Shown here: positions 1 to 8,115 of the stretch, piece by piece
How the letters are laid out: each line of letters begins with the position of its first letter
Numbering within the stretch: the first letter of the stretch is position 1
NCBI GenBank assembly: GCA_046541715.1
Contig: JBKHCS010000015.1
Location: 1 to 41,048 of the forward strand
Reading direction: 5' to 3'
DNA: 41,048 nucleotides
Origin: CAYPUT01 sp046541715
GTDB taxonomy: Bacteria; Spirochaetota; Spirochaetia; DSM-27196; PWMO01
Position numbers and translations under genes: made by a program
Notes under the pieces: generated by a model
Told to the model about the DNA's origin: nothing
Databases searched by the model: none
What the model saw: only the letters and a program-made list of their open reading frames with translations

Positions 1-103
1 CCCCGGCTATCAGGAGCCCGAGAACCAGCGCCACCCCCATCGAAATAACGACATTGACGATCTGTTCCGGCGGTAAAAGAATAATTCCCAGTAATCTGTC
101 CAT
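1..103 (-). CDS. N-terminus of a membrane protein (partial)
   Basis: Only the first 34 residues are present; the gene runs off the left edge. It begins MDRLLGIILLPPEQ and then has a hydrophobic helix ending VALVLGLLIAG. A good Shine-Dalgarno (GGAGAAAGG) lies 6-7 nt before the ATG, so the start is secure. The short amphipathic lead followed by a helix ending in a GLLIAG-like turn resembles the beginning of MgtC/SapB-type proteins, but too little is visible to be sure. It reads away from the helicase gene's 3' end, on the same strand and after a 158-nt gap. Confidence 0.5.
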   Translation of the reverse strand, partial: MDRLLGIILLPPEQIVNVVISMGVALVLGLLIAG

Positions 104-254
104 CGAAATCCTTTCTCCGCCCCACACTACGCTCCGGTGCCGTTCCTAGAGATGACCGTCGTGGTTGTGTCAGCGGCTAATGATAAACTTACTGCCGCGG
201 ACGGGAGAAAACCAAACCTCCGGGAGCTCAGCAGTTCTTGTATTAAGGGAGTCT

Positions 255-270
255 GGCGGCTTCAGCCGCC
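255..270 (-). terminator. small hairpin at helicase stop codon
   Basis: A perfect 6-bp inverted repeat (GGCGGC/GCCGCC) with a 4-nt loop contains the stop codon of the helicase gene. On the minus strand it is followed by AGACTCCC rather than a U-tract, so it could be a weak or Rho-assisted end, or only a chance hairpin. The rest of 104-254 shows no other recognisable structure. Confidence 0.25.
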
Positions 271-2271
271 GGCTTTGAACCGCGCCTTCATCGCGCCGAA
301 GTAGTCCTCGGCCTCCGCCGGGGTTACGATTTCCTCCGGGGCGGCTTCTTCGATCAGGTGCGGGGGGATCTCCTCCAGAAAGGGAGAGGGCGTCGCCTCC
401 ATCAGGGTCCGCATGACGGTGCGTCGCCGGCAGGCCGAGAGGTAGAGGTGCTTCTTCGCCCGGGTTACCGCGACGTAGAAGAGCCGCCGTTCCTCCTCGA
501 GGTTCTTCTCGTCCTCTTCGATTGCCCGGGCGTGGGGGATTATGCCGTCCTCTACCCCGGCGACGAAAACCACCTCGTGCTCCAGCCCTTTCGCCGCGTG
601 GATGGTCATCAGGTTTACTTTTCCCGTCTTGTCGGTCGACTCGTCGTCGTCCCGGCTCTGGAGCGTTATGCGACCGAGGAACTCAAACAGCGACGGGTCG
701 AGGTTGTCCGGGTCCGACTCGTAGTTGCGAATGGTTTCGACCAGATAGTGCGCGTTTTGGTACTTCCACTTGGCAAGCTGCTCGTTGGCTTGGTTTTCTC
801 CGACGATATGTCCCCAGTAGTCGAGCTCGTCGATAAGCCACTCCGTTGCCTTCGCCATGTTCTTCGGGCGGTAGACGGCCTCCTTAAGCTCGGCAAGAAG
901 CCGGACGAATGCGTCGAAGTCCGCCGCGGCCCGGGAGGAGAGGGTGGGGTGATGCCCTGCGGCGATCGCCTCGACCGCGGAGTAGAGACCGACCCCGGAA
1001 GACTCGGCGTACTCGGTAACCGTCTCGAGGCTCCTCTTCCCGATGCCTCGCCGAGGGGTGTTGATTACCCGTAAGAGGCTTACCTCGTCGGCGGGGTTCG
1101 CGACGAGCCGAAGGTAGGCTACCAGGTCCCGGACTTCTTTGCGTTCGAAGAAACTGCTCCCCCCGGAGACGCGGTAGGGAATGTTGTTCGCCAGGAGCGC
1201 CTCTTCTATCACCCGTGTCAAGGAATTAGTTCGGACCAGAATGCCCACCTCGTCGTACCGGATGCCTTCTTGCTGACTCAGGTTCTTGATCCTCCGGGCG
1301 ATCTGGTCCGCCTCTTCCCGGTCGTCCTCCGGGAACGAGAGGCTAATGGGGGAGCCCCCGGCGATCCCGGTCCAGAGTCTCTTCCCCTTACGGTTCAGGT
1401 TGTTCGCGATCAGACCGTTTGCGGCCTCGAGGATGGTCTCGCTCGAACGGTAGTTCCGTTCGAGCTTTATTTCGAGGCGCTCGGGGAAGTCCTTTTCGAA
1501 CTGCTCGATGTTGCTGTAGTCGGCGCCGCGCCACGAATAGATCGATTGGTCGTCATCTCCGACGACGGAGACGTTTCGATTGGTCTGCGTCAAGAGCCGG
1601 AGTAGGCGGTACTGCTGCTTGGAGGTGTCCTGGAACTCGTCGACCAGGACATAGGCGAAGCGCTCTTCTACTCCCGCGAGGGTCTTCGGGGAGGTCTCGA
1701 AAAGCTCTATCGGCAGGGCGATAAGGTCGTCGAAGTCCACGGCGTTGTGGAGCTTTAGATGTTCCCGGTACTCGTCGAAGAGAGGACGATACGGCTCGGT
1801 ATCGGGTCCCCAGTTATCCATCCCGGTGCGGATCCGGGAGAACTGATGCAGCAACCGGTTTAGCTCTCCGGCGTCCAAGGGGGTCGCCTGCTCTTCGGCG
1901 CTCCGACGCAGGAGCGCGAGCTGATCGCTCCGGTCGTAGATGCTGAAGTTCTCCCGGTAGCCCAAGAGCCGGGCGTTTATCCGGAGAAGGTAGGCGCCGA
2001 AGGCGTGGAAGGTCGAGACGTGGAGATCCCGAAGCTTCTTGCCGGTGAGAGCTTTAATGCGGTCCTGCATCTCCCGGGCGGCCTTATTGGTAAAGGTGAG
2101 AGCCAGTATCGATTTCTGGGGAACGCCGTTCTCCAAAAGGTAGGCGATCCGGTGGGCGATTACCCGGGTCTTCCCGGAACCCGCACCGGCGAGTATAAGA
2201 AGCGGGCCGTCGACGGTCGTTACGGCCCGAAGCTGTTCGGGGTTCAGCTGGGATGTTAGGTCTGTGGGCAT
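262..2271 (-). CDS. Rep/PcrA/UvrD-type superfamily 1A DNA helicase
   Basis: This is an ATP-dependent 3'-5' DNA helicase of the UvrD/PcrA/Rep family, acting in repair and replication restart. All signature motifs are visible in order: Walker A AGAGSGKT at 28-35, motif Ia ALTFTNKAA near 57, Walker B DEFQDTS at 211-217, motif III GDDDQSIYSWRGAD at 238-251, motif IV ERNYRSS at 271-277, motif V TIHAAKGLEHE and motif VI FYVAVTRAKK near the C-terminus. At 669 aa it is close in length to Rep and shorter than typical PcrA or UvrD, lacking their C-terminal Tudor-like tail; which of the three it replaces cannot be told from sequence alone. It follows the methyltransferase gene by 22 nt on the same strand, so the two are probably co-transcribed. 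Confidence 0.95.
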   Translation of the reverse strand: MPTDLTSQLNPEQLRAVTTVDGPLLILAGAGSGKTRVIAHRIAYLLENGVPQKSILALTFTNKAAREMQDRIKALTGKKLRDLHVSTFHAFGAYLLRINARLLGYRENFSIYDRSDQLALLRRSAEEQATPLDAGELNRLLHQFSRIRTGMDNWGPDTEPYRPLFDEYREHLKLHNAVDFDDLIALPIELFETSPKTLAGVEERFAYVLVDEFQDTSKQQYRLLRLLTQTNRNVSVVGDDDQSIYSWRGADYSNIEQFEKDFPERLEIKLERNYRSSETILEAANGLIANNLNRKGKRLWTGIAGGSPISLSFPEDDREEADQIARRIKNLSQQEGIRYDEVGILVRTNSLTRVIEEALLANNIPYRVSGGSSFFERKEVRDLVAYLRLVANPADEVSLLRVINTPRRGIGKRSLETVTEYAESSGVGLYSAVEAIAAGHHPTLSSRAAADFDAFVRLLAELKEAVYRPKNMAKATEWLIDELDYWGHIVGENQANEQLAKWKYQNAHYLVETIRNYESDPDNLDPSLFEFLGRITLQSRDDDESTDKTGKVNLMTIHAAKGLEHEVVFVAGVEDGIIPHARAIEEDEKNLEEERRLFYVAVTRAKKHLYLSACRRRTVMRTLMEATPSPFLEEIPPHLIEEAAPEEIVTPAEAEDYFGAMKARFKAGG

Positions 2272-2293
2272 CGCCCTATGGTAATCACCGGCG

Positions 2294-3166
2294 CTAGGAA
2301 TGCAAGCCTTTTCGAAGAAGTGCGTAATAAAGGGGACCGGCTCCGGCGTCGGTGTCCGGGAGAATGTGGCGGCCGTAGGTGGTCGCTGTGCCGACCGGGA
2401 GTTGGGCTCGGGGGCCGGTCTCCGGCGTGTCCTCGGAGCTGTCGGGATGAGTCGCCGCCGGGGAAAGCTCCGGGATCTCCGGGGTTGGAATCTCGGCCGG
2501 CGGAACCGACGACATCGCGGACCGCCGCCGAAGGACCCGGGCGACCACGGCGTCGTTTTCCTGCTTCGTGAGGGCGCAGGTCGAGTAGAGAACGTACCCC
2601 CCGGGCTTGATGGCGTCCGCGGCTGCCGCCAAGAAGGCTACGGCCTGGGACGAAAGGGAGCGGATCCGGTTCGGGCTCCAGCGGCCGAGATGCTCCGGCG
2701 CCTGAACAAGGTGCCGCTCGGAGGAACAGGGAACGTCGCAGAGAATAGCCTCGTAGGCTTCCCGTTCGTAGAGCCCCCACTTGGTAGCGTCGTGCCCGGT
2801 AATCCGCACCTTCTCCCGGGCCGGGGGCGGTAGATGGTCGTCGAGGACCCGGTGGAGCCTGGCCCGCCTCGCCGAGGATCGCTCGTTCGCCGTCAAGGCG
2901 GCACCGGACCCGGTAAGAGCGAGGCGCCGGGCGAGAACCAAGGTCTTCCCACCGGGAGCGGCGCACATGTCGAGAACCGCACCGCCGGAAGGGAGGGGAA
3001 GCAGCGAAGCGGCGACAACCGAGGCAACGTCTATGTAGTAGGGTTGAAGCAGGCCCGCGGAGAGGGAGAGATACGATGGGTCACCCTGCATCGCTTCGAC
3101 AAGGGCCGGCCACCGGTTTCCGAAGAGCTCATGGTAGTAGCTGTGGAACGCCTCTTGACCCTTCAT
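2294..3166 (-). CDS. RsmB/NOP2-type RNA cytosine-C5 methyltransferase
   Basis: SAM-dependent m5C RNA methyltransferase of the RsmB/NSUN family, 290 aa from the chosen start. The SAM-binding motif DMCAAPGGKT is at 66-75, the motif IV cysteine lies in DVPCSS at 144-149 and the catalytic motif VI cysteine in STCALT at 195-200. It has no N-terminal NusB-like domain, so it is a short form and the target base (16S or 23S rRNA, or tRNA) is unknown. The ATG at 3166 is preferred because GAGGG lies about 7 nt upstream; an in-frame TTG at 3223 would add 19 unremarkable residues. The region around 210-270 is rich in Pro, Thr and Glu and looks like a linker. It is first in a probable two-gene operon with the helicase. 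Confidence 0.88.
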   Translation of the reverse strand: MKGQEAFHSYYHELFGNRWPALVEAMQGDPSYLSLSAGLLQPYYIDVASVVAASLLPLPSGGAVLDMCAAPGGKTLVLARRLALTGSGAALTANERSSARRARLHRVLDDHLPPPAREKVRITGHDATKWGLYEREAYEAILCDVPCSSERHLVQAPEHLGRWSPNRIRSLSSQAVAFLAAAADAIKPGGYVLYSTCALTKQENDAVVARVLRRRSAMSSVPPAEIPTPEIPELSPAATHPDSSEDTPETGPRAQLPVGTATTYGRHILPDTDAGAGPLYYALLRKGLHS

Positions 3167-3191
3167 TCGTTCGCCCTCGACTCCTTGGTCC

Positions 3192-3220
3192 TTGACGGCG
3201 CCACGGCGGCCGGGTACCGT
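3192..3220 (+). promoter_or_regulatory. candidate promoter of HAD phosphatase gene (leaderless)
   Basis: TTGACG (3192-3197), a 17-nt spacer and TACCGT (3215-3220) lie exactly 6 nt before the GTG start at 3227, so transcription would begin at the start codon. The -10 matches consensus at only three positions. The gene has no Shine-Dalgarno, which fits a leaderless message. Confidence 0.4.
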
Positions 3221-3226
3221 CAACGT

Positions 3227-3892
3227 GTGTTAACCAAGGCGATTCTCTTCGACCTCGACGGCACCTTACTCGACACGATCGAAGATATTCAATCTGCCGC
3301 GAACGCGGCTTTGGAACCGGAAGGGTTTTCCCCGATTACCTACGAAGAGACGCGGTCCCGGGTCGGGTGGGGGCTTCGAAGGCTGGTGGAGCAATCCGTC
3401 CCTCCGGGCACCCCGGAGGAGGTCATCGACCGGGCCTTCGGGGAGCTTGTACGGGTCTACCAAGCGGACCCCACCGCGAGAAGCCGCATCTACGACGGCA
3501 TCCCGGAGCTTCTCGACGCCCTTACCGAGGCGGGTATGCCAATGGCCGTTCTCTCAAACAAGACCCACAGCATAACCGAGCTCGTCGTGGCGAAGTTGTT
3601 CGGCCGGTGGTCCTTTGCCGTGGTTCACGGGGCAAAGGAGGGGGTTCCCCCGAAACCGGACCCCCGTTCGGCTCTGTCGATTTCCGAAGCGTTGGGCGTC
3701 CCCCCGGAGCAGATGATGTTTGCCGGGGACACCGGCGTAGATATGCAGACCGCAAAAAGTGCCGGAATGTTCCCCGTGGGGGTCTCCTGGGGGTTCCGCT
3801 CCCTCGACGAGCTCAGATCCAACGGAGCCGGAGCCACCGTCGACGATCCGGCGGAGCTCTTGGCGCTGATCCGTGAGGAGGAGGTAGTATGA
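3227..3892 (+). CDS. HAD-superfamily phosphatase (phosphoglycolate phosphatase-like)
   Basis: A 221-aa HAD hydrolase with a Gph/PgmB-type cap. Motif I DLDGTLLDT is at residues 8-16, with the nucleophile Asp; motif II is LSNKT; motif III is the lysine of KPDP; and motif IV is GDTGVDMQTAKSAG. The GTG at 3227 is chosen because it places motif I at the usual distance from the N-terminus; longer upstream readings overlap the divergent methyltransferase gene. Its stop overlaps the mutase start by 4 nt (ATGA), so the two are translationally coupled. That neighbour suggests a sugar-phosphate or phosphoglycolate substrate, or repair of a mutase by-product, but specificity is not visible in the sequence. 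Confidence 0.85.
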   Translation: MLTKAILFDLDGTLLDTIEDIQSAANAALEPEGFSPITYEETRSRVGWGLRRLVEQSVPPGTPEEVIDRAFGELVRVYQADPTARSRIYDGIPELLDALTEAGMPMAVLSNKTHSITELVVAKLFGRWSFAVVHGAKEGVPPKPDPRSALSISEALGVPPEQMMFAGDTGVDMQTAKSAGMFPVGVSWGFRSLDELRSNGAGATVDDPAELLALIREEEVV

Positions 3893-5652
3893 CAAACGAA
3901 GAAGTCCAGAAGCGTGCGGAAGCCTACGTAAACAGGGAGAAGGACGAACTCTTTCGAAAGGAAGTCGAAGAGCTTCTCGCGAATAGAGATTGGGACGAGT
4001 TGAGCGACCGTTTCTACACCGACCTGGCCTTCGGCACCGGGGGACTCCGGGGGGTCATAGGTGGCGGATTCAACCGGATGAACAGTCTGACGGTGCAACG
4101 GGCGACCCAAGGCTTGGCAAACTATGTCCTTGTCGAAGGGCGCCGGGGTCCCGACGGTATTCCGAGCGCGGTAATCGCCCACGACTCCCGGCGCTATTCC
4201 GAGCACTTTGCGCTGCAGACGGCCCTGGTGTTTGCCGCAAACGGGATCCGGGCCTACCTGTTTCCCGAATTACGTCCGACCCCGGAGCTCTCCTTCGCGG
4301 TGCGGTTTCTTAAGGCGTCGACGGGTATCGTGATAACCGCGAGCCACAACCCTCCGGAGTACAACGGCTACAAGGTCTACTGGGACGACGGCGCTCAGAT
4401 TATCCCGCCCCACGACGCGGCCATCATCGAGGAGGTACGCGAGGTAAAGGACAACATCAAACGCACGACGAAGGAAGAAGCCCTCGAGATGGAGCTGCTG
4501 GTCTACCTCGACAAGGGTATGGACGACCGCTACCTCGAGGCCGTCAAGCGTGCCGCCTGCCGGTACGACCTCCTCGAGAAGCAAGGCAAGACGCTTTCGG
4601 TGGTCTATTCACCTCTTCACGGCACCGGCGCGATGATGGTTGAACGCGTCTTCCGGGAGCTCGGGGTTTCGGTCACGACGGTGCCGGAGCAGCGGGAGCC
4701 CGACGGCGAGTTCCCGACGGTAGAGTTCCCGAACCCCGAAGAGGAGGCCGCCCTGGAGATGGCTATCAACCTCGGGAAGAAGGAGCAGGCGGACCTGGTC
4801 ATGGCGACGGACCCCGATGCCGACCGCCTCGGCATAGCCGTTCCGGAGGGGGACGACTTTCGCCTGATAACCGGAAACCAGCTCGGAACCCTCCTCGTCG
4901 ACTACGTTCTGTCGGCCCGTAAGGAGCTCGGCACCCTCCCGGACAAACCTGCCTTCGTCAAAACCATCGTTACCACCGAGCTCCAGAGGAGGGTCGCGGA
5001 GCACTACGGAGCGACGGTCTACGACACCCTGACCGGCTTTAAGTGGATCGCCTCGGTAATGCGGGACCTCGAGTCGGAAGGGGGGCCAACCTACGTTCTC
5101 GGGGGAGAGGAGAGTTACGGCTATCTGATCGGGACCGAAGTCCGGGATAAGGACGCGGTCTCCGCGGCCCTCCTTACCGCCGAGATGGCTCTCTATCACG
5201 TAAGCCAAGGGAAGACCGTCCTCGATCGCCTGAACGACATCTACGAAGAGTTCGGCTACTTCGAGGAGCGCACCATCTCGACCTACTTCCCGGGTCAGTC
5301 CGGGGCCAAGATTATGGAAGAGATGATGGAAGGGTTACGGGATAATCCTCCGAAAGCACTCGGAGGGATCGACGTCGAGCGCCTCCGGGACGTCCGCACG
5401 GGTAAGACTCGTAAGATTCCCGAAGGGACCGCGGTGGAGGATATCGAGCTGCCCAAATCGAACGTCTTGCAGTTCTTTCTTGCCGACGGAACGGTGGTGA
5501 GCGCCCGCCCCTCGGGAACCGAGCCGAAGATCAAGTTTTACATATCGGTACCCAGCGACCCCGGGACGCCTCTCGAGAAGGCCCGACCGGACGTCCGAAA
5601 TCGGCTAAAGAAAATCGAAGAAGACATTCAAAGCTGGATTCCGAAGGAGTAG
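3889..5652 (+). CDS. phosphohexomutase (phosphoglucomutase/phosphomannomutase family)
   Basis: An alpha-D-phosphohexomutase of 587 aa, interconverting hexose 1- and 6-phosphates. The phosphoserine loop TASHNP has its catalytic serine at 152, the metal loop DPDADR is at 308-313, the sugar-binding loop GGEESYG at 405-411 and the phosphate-binding loop RPSGTEP at 540-546. Length and motif variants are those of the long PgcA/PGM2-like branch rather than of the AlgC/GlmM branch, so phosphoglucomutase is the likelier main activity. Start and stop are clear, and the ATG overlaps the phosphatase stop (ATGA). It faces the small unknown gene across 11 nt. Confidence 0.93.
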   Translation: MTNEEVQKRAEAYVNREKDELFRKEVEELLANRDWDELSDRFYTDLAFGTGGLRGVIGGGFNRMNSLTVQRATQGLANYVLVEGRRGPDGIPSAVIAHDSRRYSEHFALQTALVFAANGIRAYLFPELRPTPELSFAVRFLKASTGIVITASHNPPEYNGYKVYWDDGAQIIPPHDAAIIEEVREVKDNIKRTTKEEALEMELLVYLDKGMDDRYLEAVKRAACRYDLLEKQGKTLSVVYSPLHGTGAMMVERVFRELGVSVTTVPEQREPDGEFPTVEFPNPEEEAALEMAINLGKKEQADLVMATDPDADRLGIAVPEGDDFRLITGNQLGTLLVDYVLSARKELGTLPDKPAFVKTIVTTELQRRVAEHYGATVYDTLTGFKWIASVMRDLESEGGPTYVLGGEESYGYLIGTEVRDKDAVSAALLTAEMALYHVSQGKTVLDRLNDIYEEFGYFEERTISTYFPGQSGAKIMEEMMEGLRDNPPKALGGIDVERLRDVRTGKTRKIPEGTAVEDIELPKSNVLQFFLADGTVVSARPSGTEPKIKFYISVPSDPGTPLEKARPDVRNRLKKIEEDIQSWIPKE

Positions 5653-5663
5653 TCCCCGGGGAG

Positions 5664-5945
5664 TTATCGGCGGCGGGAAATTCGGGAAGCGCGTATCTCT
5701 TCCATGAGAAGATGGATCTTCTCCTCGTCAATCCTGCCGGCATCGAGGTCTTCCTGGGTGCGCTTCAGGAGCTCTTCCTCCATGTTGTGGAGCTCGCTCT
5801 CCAGCGTCCCGGACCAGATCAGACGGGCAAGAGCCACCGGCTCGTCGGCGTAGGTCAAGAGCCGTTCTGCTTCGGCGAGGCTCAGATGCCACCGAACGTC
5901 GTCGATGGAGATGTCGTACTCTTCCAAATAGTCGGTCAGCCTCAT
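5664..5945 (-). CDS. small acidic hypothetical protein (93 aa)
   Basis: I do not recognise this family. The 93-aa product begins MRLTDYLEEYD, is rich in Glu, Asp, Leu and Arg, has no cysteine, signal peptide or membrane segment, and appears almost wholly helical. A strong Shine-Dalgarno (GAGGAGGG) 7 nt before the ATG at 5945 makes translation credible and fixes the start; a longer reading to 6089 would run through a tandem repeat and lacks such a site. It is convergent with the mutase and divergent from the exonuclease. A regulatory or scaffolding role is possible but unsupported. Confidence 0.65.
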   Translation of the reverse strand: MRLTDYLEEYDISIDDVRWHLSLAEAERLLTYADEPVALARLIWSGTLESELHNMEEELLKRTQEDLDAGRIDEEKIHLLMEEIRASRISRRR

Positions 5946-5993
5946 GGCCGGCCCTCCTCGAAGGAAAACCCTAGCCGCCCGCCGGGCCTCTGT

Positions 5994-6027
5994 CAATCGC
6001 GCCTCGCAACCAATCGCGCCTCGCAAC
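5994..6027. repeat. two tandem copies of a 17-bp unit
   Basis: CAATCGCGCCTCGCAAC occurs twice head to tail (5994-6010 and 6011-6027) in the gap between divergent genes. The copies are identical, which suggests a recent duplication. The core GCGCCTCGCA occurs once more at 36811-36820, just after the HEAT-repeat gene. Confidence 0.85.
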
Positions 6028-6050
6028 CGATTCCGAAAACAGTTCCGGGC

Positions 6051-6079
6051 TTTACAGGGACGTCTCTGTGTGGTAGTTC
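6051..6079 (+). promoter_or_regulatory. weak candidate promoter of exonuclease gene
   Basis: TTTACA (6051-6056), a 17-nt spacer and TAGTTC (6074-6079), with TG one base upstream of the -10. The -35 is good and the -10 poor. The start of transcription would fall within a few bases of the ATG at 6088, which has no clear Shine-Dalgarno. Confidence 0.28.
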
Positions 6080-6087
6080 TGGGCACC

Positions 6088-6654
6088 ATGGACCCAGGGG
6101 TATCAGTACACGAGGTTACCTTCGTTGCCTTGGATTTCGAAACGACGGGTCTCTATCCCGAGCGGGACTCGATCATCGAGTTCGGCGCCGTCCGGTTCAA
6201 GGGCCGGGAGCTCCTGGGCACCTTCGAGGCTCTGGTAACGCCGGCGACGGAGTACACCGCGGAGGCAATGGCAATTAGCGGCATTTCCGCCGAAATGCTT
6301 CTCGGAAAGCCGGCGATAGACGCCGTCATGCCGGACTTTGTTTCGTTTCTCGGGGATGCGGTTCTGGTGGCCCACAACGCCCCCTTCGACATCGGGTTTT
6401 TGCGGGCCACCTGCCAACGGTTGACGATTCCGGCGGTCAGCAACAGGATCGTAGATACCCAGACCTTGGCCCAGAAGGCGCTACCCCGTCAGAAGAGCTA
6501 CTCCCTCCAGAACCTGGCAGCCGGCCTCGGAATCGAGTCGGGGAACGCTCACCGGGCCCTCGACGATGCCGAGACCTGCATGAGGCTCTTCTGGGCCTGC
6601 GTCGACGCTATGAGCTTTATGGGAGAGTTGACCTTATCGGAGGTCCTCTCCTAA
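6088..6654 (+). CDS. DEDDh 3'-5' exonuclease (DnaQ/epsilon-like)
   Basis: A stand-alone 188-aa proofreading-type exonuclease. Exo I is DFETTG with D16 and E18, Exo II is HNAPFDIGFL with D101, and Exo III is HRALDDAETC with H155 and D160, so the full DEDDh set is present. It has no BRCT, helicase or polymerase domain and could serve as a DNA polymerase III epsilon-like subunit or as an RNase T-like or repair exonuclease. The ATG at 6088 leaves a normal 10-15 residues before Exo I; a longer reading to 5944 would run through the tandem repeat and is rejected. Confidence 0.88.
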   Translation: MDPGVSVHEVTFVALDFETTGLYPERDSIIEFGAVRFKGRELLGTFEALVTPATEYTAEAMAISGISAEMLLGKPAIDAVMPDFVSFLGDAVLVAHNAPFDIGFLRATCQRLTIPAVSNRIVDTQTLAQKALPRQKSYSLQNLAAGLGIESGNAHRALDDAETCMRLFWACVDAMSFMGELTLSEVLS

Positions 6655-6661
6655 CGCATTC

Positions 6662-6689
6662 TTGATTATTATCGTTAGTCTGATACACT
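6662..6689 (+). promoter_or_regulatory. promoter of the uracil-type permease gene
   Basis: TTGATT (6662-6667), a 16-nt spacer and TACACT (6684-6689) form a reasonable sigma-70 promoter directly after the exonuclease stop. The transcript would begin near 6696, leaving a leader of about 55 nt that holds two hairpins. Confidence 0.6.
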
Positions 6690-6697
6690 TAGCGCCA

Positions 6698-6732
6698 AGC
6701 CGAAAGGCTCCTGCCCCGTTGGGGCGGCAACC
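6698..6732 (+). promoter_or_regulatory. two-hairpin leader before the permease gene
   Basis: Hairpin 1 is AGCC-GAAA-GGCT (6698-6709), closed by a GNRA tetraloop. Hairpin 2 is GCCCC-GTT-GGGGC (6713-6725). They are followed by GGCAACC and then the Shine-Dalgarno AAGAAGGAG (6735-6743). The compact structured leader fills the space between promoter and ribosome-binding site and could be a small regulatory RNA element. I cannot match it to a known riboswitch class. Confidence 0.4.
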
Positions 6733-6751
6733 TAAAAGAAGGAGACTCTCC

Positions 6752-8020
6752 ATGTCAGACCTAGTCGAAAAAGAAAGTGTGACAGGCAAAACCGTCATTC
6801 TCGGATTGCAGCACACCTTCGTTATGTTTGGCGCTACGGTGCTTGTCCCGATTATCACGGGGCTCGACGTTGGTGTCACGCTCTTTGCCGCCGGTATCGG
6901 TACCTGGATCTTCCACATCGTAACGAAGTTCAAGGTGCCGGTGTTTTTGGGAAGCTCGTTCGCGTTTATTCCCGCACTGGTGGTAATCGGGGAGAACCAA
7001 GGACTACCGTACGCCTTAGGTGGTATCGTTATCGCGGGTCTCATGTACATCGTGGTATCGATCATCTTTACCTTTGTATCCACGGATGTACTCCACCGGA
7101 TTCTGCCGCCCCACGTAACCGGGCCGGTCATCATTTTGATCGGTATTATCCTGGCGCCGGTCGCCATTCTGAACGCAACCGACGGCTACGTCGGTAACGT
7201 CGCCGAGCAGATTGGGGTTCTCGGTTGTTGGGCCGTCGCCTTCTTTACCTTCGCTGCGGGTATCTTCGTAAAAGTCGTCTTCCCCCGATGGAAGCTGGAC
7301 TTCCTGTCGCTGCTTCCGGTTCTCTTGGCGATTATTGCGGGATACGTGCTGTCGATCATCATCGGCATCGTCGACTTCTCGTCGGTTGCCGACGCCGCGT
7401 GGTTCGGTATTCCGAACTTCTCCTTTCCGAAGTTCTCCGCCTCAGCAATCAGCTTTACGGTTCCGATCGCGGTGGTAACCATCGTAGAGCACTTCGGTGA
7501 CGTCTTGGCCATCGGCAACGTCGCCAAGAAGGACTTCCTCAAGGACCCGGGGATTAACCGCACCCTTCTCGGTGACGGTATCGCTACTTCCGTCTCGGCC
7601 CTTATCGGCGGTCCGGCGAATACAACCTACAGCGAGAACACCGGGGCAGTCGCCCTTACCGAGGTCACCAACCCCTGGGTAATGAGGATTGCAGCGGTCT
7701 TCGCGATTCTTCTCTCCCTGGTGCCCAAGTTTACCGCGCTAATCGGGACGATTCCCGCGCCGGTTATCGGCGGAATTTCGATTCTGCTCTTCGGTATGAT
7801 CTCGTCGATCGGTGTCAAGAACATGGTCGACGCAAAGGTCGACCTGAACGACCCGAAGAAGCTGATGGTCGTCGCCGCGATGCTCGTCCTCGGTCTCGGA
7901 ACCGCTGCCGCGGAAGTCAACCTGGCCTTCGGCGACTTCTCCTTTGGTGGCCTCGGGCTTGCCGCAATCGTCGGCGTTATCCTCAACCTTCTGATCAACT
8001 ACCGGGAGGCCAAGCCGTAA
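6752..8020 (+). CDS. uraA: NCS2-family uracil-type permease
   Basis: An inner-membrane nucleobase:cation symporter-2 permease, 422 aa, with about 14 membrane spans. It has the UraA/PyrP hallmarks: GLQHTFVMFGATVLVP at the N-terminus, FLGSSFAFIP in TM3, the VEHFGD motif with its substrate-binding Glu in TM8, GGPANTTYSEN with the second binding Glu in TM10, and a PVIGGISILLFGMI segment after it. These fit the uracil branch better than the xanthine/urate branch, although substrate cannot be proved from sequence. Start ATG 6752 is fixed by AAGAAGGAG 8 nt upstream. It has its own promoter and is followed by a strong terminator before the catabolic genes, so it can be expressed separately from them. 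Confidence 0.9.
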   Translation: MSDLVEKESVTGKTVILGLQHTFVMFGATVLVPIITGLDVGVTLFAAGIGTWIFHIVTKFKVPVFLGSSFAFIPALVVIGENQGLPYALGGIVIAGLMYIVVSIIFTFVSTDVLHRILPPHVTGPVIILIGIILAPVAILNATDGYVGNVAEQIGVLGCWAVAFFTFAAGIFVKVVFPRWKLDFLSLLPVLLAIIAGYVLSIIIGIVDFSSVADAAWFGIPNFSFPKFSASAISFTVPIAVVTIVEHFGDVLAIGNVAKKDFLKDPGINRTLLGDGIATSVSALIGGPANTTYSENTGAVALTEVTNPWVMRIAAVFAILLSLVPKFTALIGTIPAPVIGGISILLFGMISSIGVKNMVDAKVDLNDPKKLMVVAAMLVLGLGTAAAEVNLAFGDFSFGGLGLAAIVGVILNLLINYREAKP

Positions 8021-8061
8021 CGCCTTGGACCGTACCGACGTTCTAGAAAGCCCAGAAAAAA

Positions 8062-8080
8062 GCCCGGAAAAACGACGGGC
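8062..8080 (+). promoter_or_regulatory. possible antiterminator hairpin
   Basis: GCCCG (8062-8066) can pair with CGGGC (8076-8080) across a 9-nt loop. The pairing uses bases 8077-8080, which also form the base of the terminator stem, so the two structures are mutually exclusive. This is the geometry of an attenuator, but the 5-bp stem is much weaker than the terminator. Confidence 0.28.
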
Positions 8081-8107
8081 CTTCTCCTTCCGGGGAAGGC
8101 CCTTTTT
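8077..8107 (+). terminator. Rho-independent terminator after the permease gene
   Basis: GGGCCTTCTCC (8077-8087) pairs with its near-perfect complement ending GAAGGCCC (8092-8102), giving an 11-bp stem with one G-U pair and a 4-nt loop, followed immediately by TTTTT (8103-8107). It is the clearest intrinsic terminator in the window. It ends 8 nt before the ATG of the DUF2877 gene. Confidence 0.88.
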
Positions 8108-8115
8108 CGATCGCC

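Noticed and set aside
5994..6027. CRISPR-like repeat
   Set aside because: Only two units, directly adjacent with no spacer between them, and no cas genes nearby.
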